A stretch of 64,000 nt of DNA from UBA1429 sp964482225 (GTDB lineage: Bacteria; Chloroflexota; Anaerolineae; UBA1429): positions 1 through 64,000 of the forward strand of contig CAYZWT010000019.1 of NCBI GenBank assembly GCA_964482225.1, given 5' to 3'. The notes beneath the pieces are model-generated. The model saw only the letters and a list, made by a program, of their open reading frames with translations. It searched no databases and was not told where the DNA came from. Below are positions 8,229-16,775 of this stretch, piece after piece. The first letter of the stretch is position 1. Each line of letters starts with the position of its first letter. Made by a program: the position numbers and the translations under genes.

Positions 8229-11200
8229 GTGAGTTCCTTTGTGCACCTGCATGTCCACAGCGAGTTCTCGCTGCTCGATGGCCTGGCCCGGTTGCCAGAC
8301 CTATGCAGGCGCGCCAAGGAGCTGGGCATGGAGGCCCTGGCCCTCACCGACCACGGCTCGATGTACGGCGCCATCAAGTTCCACCACGCCGCCCAATCCG
8401 CCGGCATCAAGCCGATCTTTGGCTGCGAGGTCTATCAGGCCCGCCGCCGCCTGCACCAGCGCGACGCCAAGCTGGACGCCCGCTCCTACCACCTGGTGCT
8501 GTTGGCCGCTGACATGACGGGTTATCACAACCTGCTCAAGCTGGTGACCACCGCCCACATGGAGGGCTTTTACTATCGCCCCCGCATTGATCAAGAGCTG
8601 CTGGCGGAGCACAGCGAGGGCCTGATCTGCCTGAGCGGGTGCATATCGGGCCAGGTGGCCTCGCTGGTGCGAGAGGGCCAGCTCGATCAGGCGCGGCGCA
8701 CCATCGGCTGGTTCAAGGACCTCTTTGGCCCCGACCGCTATTTCATCGAATTGCAGCGCCATGCGGGTGTGCCCGAGCTGGATCAGATCAATGTCCAACT
8801 GGTGGAGCTGGCCCGCGAGGCCGGTCTGCGCTGCGTGGCCACCAACGATGTCCACTATACCCTGCGCGAGAACGCCTTTGCCCAGGAGCTGCTCCTGGCG
8901 TTGCAGACCAACACCACCCTCGCGGACCCCAACCGGATGCGCATGGGCAGCGACGACTATTACCTCATGTCGCCAGAAGAGATGCGCCAGGTGATGGCGG
9001 ACTATCCCGAGGCGGTGGAGAACACCCTGCTGGTGGCCGAGCAGTGTGATGTGGATTTGGGCTTTCAGGGCTACCGCCTGCCCAAATTTCCCGTGCCAGA
9101 GCCCCACTCGGCGTTCGAGTATCTGCGCAGACTCTGTGAAGAGGGCCTGCGCCGCCGCTATGCCGAGATCACCCCCGAGATCCAGCAGCGCCTGGATTAC
9201 GAGCTACAGGTGATCCACGACATGGGATTCGACGACTATTTTCTGATCAACGAGGACCTGGTGCGCTGGGCCAAAAAAGAGGCCGGCATGTTGGTGGGGC
9301 CGGGGCGCGGCTCGGGCGCCAGCAGCATCGTCGCCTATGCCCTGGGCATCACCGATCTGGAACCGCTGAGCCTGGGCCTGATCTTTGAGCGTTTTCTGAA
9401 CCCCGGGCGCATCACCATGCCCGATATTGACCTGGATTACCCCGAAGACCGCCGCCAAGAAGTGATTGACTATCTCACACAGCGCTATGGCGCGGACCGC
9501 ACCTCGCAGATCGCCACCTTTGGCACCATGGCGGCGCGCGGCGCCATCCGCGATGTGGGGCGCGCGCTGGGCATCCCCCTCAGCGAGGTGGACTATGTGG
9601 CCAAGCTGGTGCCCATGGGCCCCAAAAAGACGATCCAGGACGCCCTGGATAACGTGCCCGAGCTGCGCGAGCTGTACGATTCCAAGCCCTATATCCGCAA
9701 GTTGATTGATTCCTCCCTGGCGGTGCAGGGGGTCTCGCGCCACTTTTCCACCCACGCCGCCGGCGTCCTGATCGCCGACCGGCCCCTGGTCGAGTACACC
9801 CCGTTGCAGCGCGCCCCCCGGGGCGAGGGGATCATCTCCCAATACTGCATGTCCGACGTAGAGGATATCGGCCTGCTCAAGCTGGATGTCCTGGGCCTTT
9901 CGACCCTGACGGTGCTGGATCGGGCCTTTGCCTGGATCCGCCGCACCCACGGCATCGAGATCACCCAAGAGACGATCCCGATGGACGATCCCGATAGCTA
10001 TGCGCTGCTCTCCTCCGGCGATGTGACGGGCATTTTCCAGGTGGAGAGCGAGGGCATGCGGCGGGTGCTGCGCGACATGCAGCCCACCGAGTTTAGCGAT
10101 ATCATCGCCATCCTGGGGCTCTATCGCCCCGGCCCCATGGCCTCCATCCCCGAGTACATTGACCGACGCTTTGGCCGCAAGGCCGTCACCTATCCGCACC
10201 CCTCGCTGGAGCCGATCCTCTCCGAGACCTTTGGCATCATCGTCTATCAAGAGCAGGTGATCCAGATCGCCACCGACCTGTCCGGGTTCACTGCCTCTGA
10301 GGCCGACCTGATGCGCCGGGCGATGGGCAAGAAAAAAGCCAAGGACATGGAGCGGCAGGGGAAAAAGTTCGTCGAGGGTTGCGTGGCCAGGGATATCCCC
10401 CGCGAGGTGGCCGAGGCGATCTTTGCCGATATCGAGACCTTTGCGGACTATGGCTTTAACAAATCCCACGGGGCGGCCTATGCGGTCATCACCCTGCAGA
10501 CCGCCTACCTCAAGGCCCACTATCCCGTCGAGTTCATGGCGGCGCTGCTCTCGGTGGAACGCGGCAACACGGACAAAGTGGCCCAGTTCGTGGCCGAGTG
10601 TCGCCGCCTGGGGATCGAGGTGCGCCCCCCGGATGTGAACGCCTCCGGCGTGGATTTCCAGGTGGAGCCGCTACAGTGGCAAACCGTGGCCGAACGCAAC
10701 GACCTCTCGGGGGCCGATGGCCTGGCCATCCGCTTTGGGCTGGGCGCCATCAAGAACGTGGGCGATGGCCCCGCTGAGGTGATCGTGCAGGCCCGCGGCC
10801 AGGAACCCTTTGCCGATATCGAGGACCTGATCAACCGGGTGGACCTGCGCCAGGTGAACAAGCGCGTGCTGGAATGCCTGGTGCGGGCGGGGGTGATGGA
10901 TTCGCTGGGCGAGCGCAACGCGTTGCTGGCCTCGCTGGATTCGATGATCGCCATCAGCCAGGGGGTACACGGCGCCCGCGATGTGGGCCAGCGCAGCCTG
11001 TTCGATCTCAGCCCCCAAGTCATGGGGCAGGGCGGCGGCGCGCGCTTTCGGCTGGCGGACAACGTGCCCCCGCTGGGCGAAAAGCAGCGCCTGGCCGACG
11101 AGAAAGAACTGCTCGGCTGCTACCTCTCCTCCCATCCTCTGGATGTGCTGACTCTGTACGAGGACCCGCGCCTGACCGCCATTCAAGACCTGGACCCCTC

Positions 11201-11741
11201 GCGGGGCGACGAACCGGTCACCGTCGCCGGTCTGTTGAGCGGCATCCGGGCCATCACCACGCGCAAGGGCGATCCTATGGCCTTTGCCCAGCTCGAGGAC
11301 CTCACGGGCTCTATCGAGGTAGTGGTATTCCCGCGCACCTATGAACTGGTGCGGGCCAACCTGGATGACGGCGCGCCGGTGCTGATCAAGGGCAAGCTCA
11401 ACGAACGGAATGACTCTGTGAGCTTGATCCTGGACGAGCTGGCGCCCTACAGTCTGCCGCCGGGGGCCGCCAAGCGCCAACCTGCCGCGCGCAAGGCCCG
11501 GCGCTTGACGGTCGAGATCCCCCTGAACGGGGACGACGCCAGCGCAGCCTCTCTCGCCCGCAAGGCCCTGGATATCCTGGGCGAGGCGCCGGGCGACGTG
11601 CCTTTTCGCTTTTGGCTGCGGGCCCCCCAGGGGCGCGTCCAACTCGAATTCCCCCAAGCGACCACGCGCTACTCGCCCCAGTTGGAGCGCCAGCTCAGCG
11701 ACTTGATCGGGCGCGAGTGCCTGCACATCGAATGGGCCTGA
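8229..11741 (+). CDS. dnaE: DNA polymerase III alpha subunit
   Basis: A 1170-aa replicative polymerase of the DnaE1 type. The N-terminal PHP domain starts HLHVHSEFSLLDG and includes LALTDHGSMYGA. The palm has GPGRGSGAS and PDIDLDYP with D399-D401-D403; the third catalytic Asp is D553 in KLDVLG. FNKSHGAAYAVI and a C-terminal OB-fold (VTVAGLLSGIRAITT) follow. The GTG at 8229 is chosen over the upstream ATG at 8076 because GGAGGG lies 4 nt before it and the protein then begins at the conserved PHP strand; the extra 51 upstream residues are low-complexity and basic. A membrane ATPase gene follows 30 nt later. No other replisome gene is nearby. Confidence 0.96.
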   Translation: MSSFVHLHVHSEFSLLDGLARLPDLCRRAKELGMEALALTDHGSMYGAIKFHHAAQSAGIKPIFGCEVYQARRRLHQRDAKLDARSYHLVLLAADMTGYHNLLKLVTTAHMEGFYYRPRIDQELLAEHSEGLICLSGCISGQVASLVREGQLDQARRTIGWFKDLFGPDRYFIELQRHAGVPELDQINVQLVELAREAGLRCVATNDVHYTLRENAFAQELLLALQTNTTLADPNRMRMGSDDYYLMSPEEMRQVMADYPEAVENTLLVAEQCDVDLGFQGYRLPKFPVPEPHSAFEYLRRLCEEGLRRRYAEITPEIQQRLDYELQVIHDMGFDDYFLINEDLVRWAKKEAGMLVGPGRGSGASSIVAYALGITDLEPLSLGLIFERFLNPGRITMPDIDLDYPEDRRQEVIDYLTQRYGADRTSQIATFGTMAARGAIRDVGRALGIPLSEVDYVAKLVPMGPKKTIQDALDNVPELRELYDSKPYIRKLIDSSLAVQGVSRHFSTHAAGVLIADRPLVEYTPLQRAPRGEGIISQYCMSDVEDIGLLKLDVLGLSTLTVLDRAFAWIRRTHGIEITQETIPMDDPDSYALLSSGDVTGIFQVESEGMRRVLRDMQPTEFSDIIAILGLYRPGPMASIPEYIDRRFGRKAVTYPHPSLEPILSETFGIIVYQEQVIQIATDLSGFTASEADLMRRAMGKKKAKDMERQGKKFVEGCVARDIPREVAEAIFADIETFADYGFNKSHGAAYAVITLQTAYLKAHYPVEFMAALLSVERGNTDKVAQFVAECRRLGIEVRPPDVNASGVDFQVEPLQWQTVAERNDLSGADGLAIRFGLGAIKNVGDGPAEVIVQARGQEPFADIEDLINRVDLRQVNKRVLECLVRAGVMDSLGERNALLASLDSMIAISQGVHGARDVGQRSLFDLSPQVMGQGGGARFRLADNVPPLGEKQRLADEKELLGCYLSSHPLDVLTLYEDPRLTAIQDLDPSRGDEPVTVAGLLSGIRAITTRKGDPMAFAQLEDLTGSIEVVVFPRTYELVRANLDDGAPVLIKGKLNERNDSVSLILDELAPYSLPPGAAKRQPAARKARRLTVEIPLNGDDASAASLARKALDILGEAPGDVPFRFWLRAPQGRVQLEFPQATTRYSPQLERQLSDLIGRECLHIEWA

Positions 11742-11771
11742 CGCGCACCAACCGAGGGGAAACAGCATAGG

Positions 11772-14681
11772 ATGCAGACGCCAAGCGCGCGTTGCCGGAC
11801 CATGATCGGCGTTGCCGCCGGGATCCTCTTGGCCGCCCTGGCTCTGACCATCGCGACCTCCCTGGGCGCTGCCCGCGCGCCGGGGGGCCTGCCCGGCGGC
11901 GCCGTGCTGGCCATTGCCGCACATCCACGCTCGCCAGATACCCTGGTCGCAGCCACAACCCCGGGCCTGTTCCGCAGCCAAGATGGCGGCATGGCCTGGC
12001 AAAAGCTGGCGCAACCCCAAGACCCCGGGCGCATCGGGCAGTTGCTCTTTGCCTCCGATGGCGAGGTGTTGTACGCAGCGGGAACGCTGGGGCTGGCCAT
12101 GCTGCGCGATGGGGAGACCGTATGGCAGCGGGCGAGCGCCCTGGAACAGATCGAGATCGTCGCCCTGGCCGCCAGCCCGCTAGATGGCGCCCTCTATGTG
12201 GCGTCGCATCGGCAGGTCTGGCGTAGCCCAGATAGGGGCGCAACCTGGGCTGCCCTGGCGGTTCCCGAGGGCGCCGGCGTGATCTCCGCCCTGGCCGCCC
12301 ACCCTACAAGCGCCGGGATACTCTACCTGGGCGCCGAGGGCGGCCTATTCGTCTCGGGGGATCGCGGCGCAACCTGGTATCCCGTCCGGCCCGGCCCGAT
12401 ACACCAACCGGTCACCTGGGTCGGATTCTGGGAAACGAACGGGACCCGGCGGCTCTATGCCGCCAGCGCCGACGCCCTTTGGCGCTCGGCGGATGACGGC
12501 GCCACCTGGCAATCTGTGAGCCTGCCAAGCCAGATCGTCGTGCAGGAGCAGCCCATACCCTGGAGCGTATCGCCCTTTATGGTTGAGGGGGCATCTGGGC
12601 TGCCGACGCTGGCGCCGGGCGAACGCCTGCTCTCGGCGGCGAGCACAGCCGCAAGCCCGCCCCGCTTGTACCTGGGCACCACGCGCACCTTGTACGCCAG
12701 CGCCGATGGCGGCCGCTCTTGGCGCGACCTGGTAGGGCAGCCGGCAGAGGCAAGCCCGGGGCGCTCGCCTTGGCAAAAGGTCTTGTACGGGCTGCCGCCC
12801 TATCTGGCCGGGGCCGGGCTCATGCTGGCTTTGTGGGGCGCAGGCATGATGTGGCGCGAGCGGCGCGAGGCGCGCAGACAGGCGCTGGATTCGCAAGGCG
12901 CGGGCGTCCGCTGGGATGATATCATCGCCGATGCCCTGCTGCGCCATCAGCGCGTCACGCCCGACCTATTGGAGCGCATTCCGGGCCAGGCCCGAGTGCA
13001 CGCCATGATCCGCTATGTGGACGCCCATCGCGACCAAGCCCTGATCTTTCAAGATGCGCCGCCCCTGATTGCGCCGGCGCGTGGCGATAGACTGCGCGCC
13101 TTTGCCGATACATGGAACGACCTGACCCAAAAACTGGGCCAACGCGAGGCCGCTGTGGCTGCCGCTTCGCACCTGATCGAACAACTCTGTGGCCTGCTCG
13201 GTTTTGAGCCTGTGGAACGGCGCGTCTATCGCTCGCTGGCAGGCTATATGGTCGAGGCGCCCACCCTGCGGCTCAGCCTGCCCGCGCGCTTTCCGATCAT
13301 CGTCTTGCTCAAAGATTCTCTCGAACGCGAGGATGTGCGCGATATCCGCGCCCTGATGTCGGCCCTGAACGCCGTCTCGTTCTTTGCCCTGCTGATCCCC
13401 GTCGGCGCGCCTTTGGATGGCGCCCGCCCGGCGCAGGCAATGCAGGGCCTGGCGCGCGAGGGCGCCGAGGACCTGATCGTCCTGGACTATCGCGAGCTGT
13501 ACGGGCTGCACCTGGCCGCCGACGCCGAGTCGGACCTGGTGCGGCGCATCCTGGACCAGGTGGATCTCACCGTCGTATCGCCCTATGTGCTTTCGGGGCC
13601 GGTGCCCCCCAAGATGTTCTTTGGGCGCGATTACGAGATCAAGGTCATCATGCGCACCGTGCAGGATCGCAGCTTTGCCATCGTCGGGGGCCGCAAGATC
13701 GGCAAGACCTCGATCCTGAACAAGGTACACCGGCTGCTACAGCAAACCGAGGGCTATAACCCCCTCTATCTCGATTGTCACCATGTCACGACCTATGAGG
13801 ACTTTTTCGAGGCTCTCTCCGTGATGAGCGAGGTGTCGGCGGAATCCGCGGCGCCCGACATGCTGCGGCGCATCGTCGTGCGCCTGCGCGGGCGCCAGGG
13901 CGATCCGAGCCAGACCCTGGTCTTTTTGCTGGACGAGGTGGATCACCTGTTGCGCTATGACCTCCAACAGGGCACCCTGCTCTTTCGCGTGTTCCGTTCT
14001 CTCTCGCAAGAGGGGCTCTGCCGCTTTGTGTTCTGCGGCGAGCGCACCCTGGATACCGCCCTGCGCGACCCCAGTTCGCCTCTGTTCAACTTTTGCAGCA
14101 CGCTACGGTTGGGCTATCTGCAAGAGCGCGATGCAGAGCGGATCGTGCAGGAGCCGATGCAGGAGATGGGCATCACTTTCGAGGCGCCCGAGCTGATACC
14201 GCAGGAGATCGTGGCCCTCTCAGGCTGCCATCCCAATATCGTGCAGGCCATCTGCCAGTATCTGATCGAGCGGATCAACCAGCGGCAGGAGCGCGTGATC
14301 CGCGCCTCCGACCTGGCCCAGGTGCGCAACTCGACCGAGTTCCGCGATCTCTTTTTCGAGGTGAGTTGGGGGAATGCCACCACGCTGGAGCGCCTGATCA
14401 CCGTGCTCATGGCGGGGCGCGGGCGCTTTGGGCCCCAGCAGGTGCGCCAGGCCCTCCAGGGCGCCAGTATCGCCCTGAGCGACGCCGAGCTAGAGAGCGT
14501 TCTGAACAACCTGGTGCTCACCTCTCTGATCAAGCGCCAGGGCCAACAACTCGAATACACATCGGCAGCCTTTGCGCGCGTGCTGGAAGAGGCGGGCTTG
14601 GCCGAGGGGTTACGCGATGGCCTGGTGGAAAAACTGCTGGAGGAGCGGAGAGATCACTCGGCAACGCCCAGCCAAAAGTGA
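11772..14681 (+). CDS. Membrane Asp-box propeller fused to a STAND-like AAA ATPase
   Basis: A 969-aa two-sided membrane protein. Residues 11-34 form a signal anchor. Residues 45-320 carry five Asp-box (BNR/YCF48-like) repeats: SQDGGMAW 69-76, SPDRGATW 152-159, SGDRGATW 195-202, SADDGATW 239-246 and SADGGRSW 310-317. A second membrane helix lies at about 342-360, followed by the basic stop-transfer WRERREARR. The cytoplasmic half has an alpha-helical middle (380-600), FFGRDYEIK at 616-624, a Walker A variant GGRKIGKTS (639-647), a Walker B VFLLDEVDH (717-725) and a winged-helix-like tail. Inference: an extracytoplasmic sensor or scaffold driving a NACHT/ORC-like switch. It probably shares a transcript with dnaE (30-nt gap). 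Function unknown. Confidence 0.8.
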   Translation: MQTPSARCRTMIGVAAGILLAALALTIATSLGAARAPGGLPGGAVLAIAAHPRSPDTLVAATTPGLFRSQDGGMAWQKLAQPQDPGRIGQLLFASDGEVLYAAGTLGLAMLRDGETVWQRASALEQIEIVALAASPLDGALYVASHRQVWRSPDRGATWAALAVPEGAGVISALAAHPTSAGILYLGAEGGLFVSGDRGATWYPVRPGPIHQPVTWVGFWETNGTRRLYAASADALWRSADDGATWQSVSLPSQIVVQEQPIPWSVSPFMVEGASGLPTLAPGERLLSAASTAASPPRLYLGTTRTLYASADGGRSWRDLVGQPAEASPGRSPWQKVLYGLPPYLAGAGLMLALWGAGMMWRERREARRQALDSQGAGVRWDDIIADALLRHQRVTPDLLERIPGQARVHAMIRYVDAHRDQALIFQDAPPLIAPARGDRLRAFADTWNDLTQKLGQREAAVAAASHLIEQLCGLLGFEPVERRVYRSLAGYMVEAPTLRLSLPARFPIIVLLKDSLEREDVRDIRALMSALNAVSFFALLIPVGAPLDGARPAQAMQGLAREGAEDLIVLDYRELYGLHLAADAESDLVRRILDQVDLTVVSPYVLSGPVPPKMFFGRDYEIKVIMRTVQDRSFAIVGGRKIGKTSILNKVHRLLQQTEGYNPLYLDCHHVTTYEDFFEALSVMSEVSAESAAPDMLRRIVVRLRGRQGDPSQTLVFLLDEVDHLLRYDLQQGTLLFRVFRSLSQEGLCRFVFCGERTLDTALRDPSSPLFNFCSTLRLGYLQERDAERIVQEPMQEMGITFEAPELIPQEIVALSGCHPNIVQAICQYLIERINQRQERVIRASDLAQVRNSTEFRDLFFEVSWGNATTLERLITVLMAGRGRFGPQQVRQALQGASIALSDAELESVLNNLVLTSLIKRQGQQLEYTSAAFARVLEEAGLAEGLRDGLVEKLLEERRDHSATPSQK

Positions 14682-14884
14682 TGGGGCAGAACGTCGGGCG
14701 CGGCCTGCAGCCGCAAGCCATTGGCGTTGGCTTTTTCCTGCTCCAAGGCGTGCAGGCTCACATAGCAGACATTGGGGCGACGCCCGTACTTGTGCTCATA
14801 GTGGCGCGCGGCCAGCGCGAGCTTGTCCGCAAGGGGGCGGTCTCGGGCATCATCGAACCATAACATGCCAACGCGGAGAGACAT
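14654..14884 (-). CDS. Small LWFDD-type protein behind an SOS promoter
   Basis: A 76-aa protein beginning MSLRVGMLWFDDARDR, with a basic helix region (KLALAARHYEHKYGRR), PNVCYVSLHAL and the end VLPHHFWLGVAE. It resembles short uncharacterised Chloroflexota proteins with an LWFDD start and LPHHFW end, as far as I recall; no function is known to me. Upstream lies a near-perfect promoter with two LexA-type boxes (15017-15065), giving a leader of about 145 nt with a GGCGGC-GTG-GCCGCC hairpin (14898-14912) just before the start. The ribosome site is weak (CAGGT). Its 3' end overlaps the convergent ATPase gene by 28 nt. Probably DNA-damage induced. Confidence 0.65.
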   Translation of the reverse strand: MSLRVGMLWFDDARDRPLADKLALAARHYEHKYGRRPNVCYVSLHALEQEKANANGLRLQAAPDVLPHHFWLGVAE

Positions 14885-15016
14885 AGACCTGTATCCTGGC
14901 GGCGTGGCCGCCGGTAGAGCCGGTAGATGAGAGCGGGGCGGCTGGCAGTTTGAGCTGTCAGCGTTGTGGATAGAGCCCTGATATGGAACGCGAAACGACG
15001 TGCGCCGGCCGCCCCT

Positions 15017-15030
15017 AGAACGGTTGTTCT
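15017..15030 (-). promoter_or_regulatory. LexA/SOS box 2 (AGAAC-N4-GTTCT)
   Basis: The plus strand reads AGAACGGTTGTTCT, a perfect inverted repeat of the GAAC-N4-GTTC class bound by Bacillus-type LexA. It lies just downstream of the -10 box, over the expected transcription start, a place where repressor binding would block initiation. Confidence 0.75.
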
Positions 15031-15036
15031 ATCCAC

Positions 15037-15065
15037 AGTATATACGAACATTTGTTCGATGTCAA
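15037..15065 (-). promoter_or_regulatory. Near-consensus sigma70 promoter of the 76-aa SOS gene
   Basis: On the minus strand: -35 TTGACA (15060-15065), a 17-nt spacer, -10 TATACT (15037-15042). This is one of the best promoter matches in the window. The start point should be near 15030, firing left into 14884-14654. Confidence 0.8.
15045..15058 (-). promoter_or_regulatory. LexA/SOS box 1 (CGAAC-N4-GTTCG)
   Basis: CGAACATTTGTTCG is identical in form to the Bacillus SOS consensus CGAAC-N4-GTTCG. It fills most of the 17-nt promoter spacer and is 28 bp centre-to-centre from the second box, so two LexA dimers could sit on nearly the same DNA face. Confidence 0.85.
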
Positions 15066-15107
15066 GACCCAATTTGCGCTGTAACTACCCCGAAGACAGA
15101 TTCAGAT

Positions 15108-15134
15108 GATCCTCGCGCCACGCTTCTGAGCGTC
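15108..15134 (+). repeat. Interspersed intergenic repeat, copy 2
   Basis: GATCCTCGCGCCACGC followed by TTCTGAGCGTC; the same phrase is at 45631-45654 and, inverted, at 6944-7000. A diverged inverted half (GTGACGCTCGGAAGCGTGACG) follows near 15190-15211, so the unit may be a larger imperfect palindrome. Confidence 0.6.
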
Positions 15135-15277
15135 GAGATCGCCAAGCCGCCAAGCCGGAGAAAAACCGGTTCTGGCTCTCCCCTGCGCGCGTGACGCTCG
15201 GAAGCGTGACGAGAGATTCCGGAAAGCGACACGAACCCATTTTCATCCTTGGTGGTGCGCTATGCGCATGAGGTCTA

Positions 15278-15522
15278 TTCAGATTTTGGGGGACGAGTTC
15301 ATGACCGCGTGTGCAAACAGGTATGCGCGCAAGACGCCCGCCCGGTAGGGGCGCGGCATGCCGCGCCCCTACCATAAAACCATAGAAAAACATATTAAAC
15401 ACGTATGGACAGAACTGACGCCAGACGCATGTATGCGTCCATAGCGAGGCTGTGTGCTCACCGTTTGCAGGATATTGGCATCACTTCCTGGTCAATTAGG
15501 AACTCGTCCCCTTGAATCTGAA
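15278..15522 (+). mobile_element. MITE-like element with terminal inverted repeats, copy 1
   Basis: A 245-bp non-coding element. The left end (15278-15306) reads TTCAGATTTTGGGGGACGAG...; the right end (15490-15522), reverse-complemented, reads TTCAGATTCAAGGGGACGAG.... The interior has a perfect 28-bp palindrome (15345-15372). The right 160 bp (15366-15525) match 53313-53472 with 8 differences by my count. No transposase and no clear target-site duplication is visible. Confidence 0.7.
15345..15372. repeat. Perfect 28-bp palindrome inside the element
   Basis: The left half GTAGGGGCGCGGCA is followed directly by its exact reverse complement TGCCGCGCCCCTAC. The second element copy keeps the outer arms but has a different centre, consistent with hairpin-associated rearrangement. 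Confidence 0.8.
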
Positions 15523-15621
15523 CTGATATCCCAAAGCATGCCGGGCATTGGGGAATTGCCAGCCCTCGCCAGGTTGCCTAGAATGGAACTGTCGCGCTGC
15601 TGTCAAAGGAGCAAGTCCGGC

Positions 15622-16743
15622 ATGAGAGCCAAGTCGCTCAAGCTGGGGCGTTTTGCGGGCATTCCATTGTACGTGGATCCGATCTGGCCGCTCATCTTTG
15701 CAGGCATGGCCTGGATCCTCGCCGATGCCTACTTGCCCGGCGCGTTCGAGGCTGCGCCAGCGACCTATTGGCTGCTGGGAGTGGCCACCACCCTGTTGTT
15801 CTTTGGCGCGGTGTTGCTGCACGAACTGGGCCATGCCCTGATCGCGCGCGCCCAGGGCGCCCAGGTACGTCGGATCACGCTGCTCTTTTTCGGCGGGCTG
15901 GCCGAGATGGACTCAACGCCCACGCGGGCGCGGGATGAGCTGGCCTCCGCCCTGGCGGGGCCCGCTGTGACGCTGGCGACTGGCCTCTTGTTTGGCCTGG
16001 TGTATACCCTCACGCGCCCTGTGTCCCCCATCATCGCGGCGCCGGCCCGTTTTCTGCAGGTCGCCAATATCGGGCTGGGGTTGTTCAACCTGTTGCCCGG
16101 CCTGCCCCTGGATGGCGGGCGCATCCTACGGGCGGCCCTCTGGGCCCTTGACCATGATGCAAACTGGGCCACCCGCCAGGCGGCTCGCGCCGGCCAGTGG
16201 GTGGGCATCTTGATTATGAGCCTCGGCGTGTTGCTGACCGTGCGCGAGGATGTGAACGCCGGCATCCTGACCGCTCTGGTGGGCCTGTCGCTGCATCACG
16301 CGGCGCGGACTGCCTATCATCAGGCCGGTGTGCAAGGCGCTTTGCAGGGCTATGTCGTCTCTGATCTGATGCAAGATCATTCGGCCATGCTCGACCCGCA
16401 TCTTACCCTGGATCGCCTCCCTGCAGAGTTGCTCATGGGCGACTCGTCTCGCTATCTGGTGGGCGATAGGGGGCACGTGCTGGGCCTGGTGAGCCTGCGG
16501 CACCTGCGCAAGGTGCCGCAGGCGCGCTGGGAGCGCACCCGGCTGGCCGAGACCCTCACGCCCTGGGACGAGATCGAGCCGGTATCGCCCGAGATGCCGC
16601 TGGACAGGGCACTGCAGCGCATGGCCGGCAGCAACATGGCCCAATTGCCGGTGATGGCCGATGGTGCATTGCAGGGCATTCTCAGCCGCAGGCGCATCAT
16701 CGCCTTTGTCGAGATGCGGAGTCAAGCCGGGGCGGGCGAATAG
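15622..16743 (+). CDS. Site-2 protease family membrane protease with CBS domains
   Basis: A 373-aa M50 intramembrane metalloprotease. The zinc motif HELGH is at 67-71 and the third-ligand motif LPLDGGR at 161-167, within about six membrane helices. Residues 240-373 form a CBS pair (YVVSDLMQDHSAMLDPHL... and LAETLTPWDEIEPVSP...), typical of SpoIVFB-like proteases that sense adenine nucleotides or other small ligands. The ATG at 15622 is chosen because AAAGGAG (15605-15611) precedes it and the protein then starts MRAKSLKLGRFAGIPLYV like its family; an upstream in-frame ATG (15454) lies inside the repeat element. Substrate unknown. Confidence 0.88.
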   Translation: MRAKSLKLGRFAGIPLYVDPIWPLIFAGMAWILADAYLPGAFEAAPATYWLLGVATTLLFFGAVLLHELGHALIARAQGAQVRRITLLFFGGLAEMDSTPTRARDELASALAGPAVTLATGLLFGLVYTLTRPVSPIIAAPARFLQVANIGLGLFNLLPGLPLDGGRILRAALWALDHDANWATRQAARAGQWVGILIMSLGVLLTVREDVNAGILTALVGLSLHHAARTAYHQAGVQGALQGYVVSDLMQDHSAMLDPHLTLDRLPAELLMGDSSRYLVGDRGHVLGLVSLRHLRKVPQARWERTRLAETLTPWDEIEPVSPEMPLDRALQRMAGSNMAQLPVMADGALQGILSRRRIIAFVEMRSQAGAGE

Positions 16744-16775
16744 ACACAACGCCATACACAACAGAAAGGGGCATC

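Larger units (their letters stand above)
14885..15621. other. Regulatory and repeat-rich gap
   Basis: 737 bp without a protein gene. From left to right: leader of the 76-aa gene, a leftward SOS promoter (15017-15065), two CTATCCACA DnaA-like 9-mers in opposite orientation (14965-14973 and 15029-15037), an interspersed repeat (15108-15134), and an inverted-repeat element (15278-15522) ending 100 bp before the site-2 protease start. Confidence 0.6.

Noticed and set aside
8229..11741. DnaE2-type error-prone polymerase, suggested by the nearby SOS boxes
   Set aside because: It has the full PHP domain, C-terminal OB-fold and 1170-aa length of DnaE1, no imuA/imuB neighbours, and the SOS promoter points away from it.
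10671..12020. Long minus-strand open frames opposite dnaE (also 9204-10520)
   Set aside because: They are high-GC shadows of dnaE with Gly/Gln/His-rich composition, no domains and no ribosome sites.
14758..15072. 104-codon minus-strand frame across the SOS promoter
   Set aside because: Its start lies upstream of the -35 box, it conflicts with the promoter and the 76-aa frame, and it shows no protein-like pattern.
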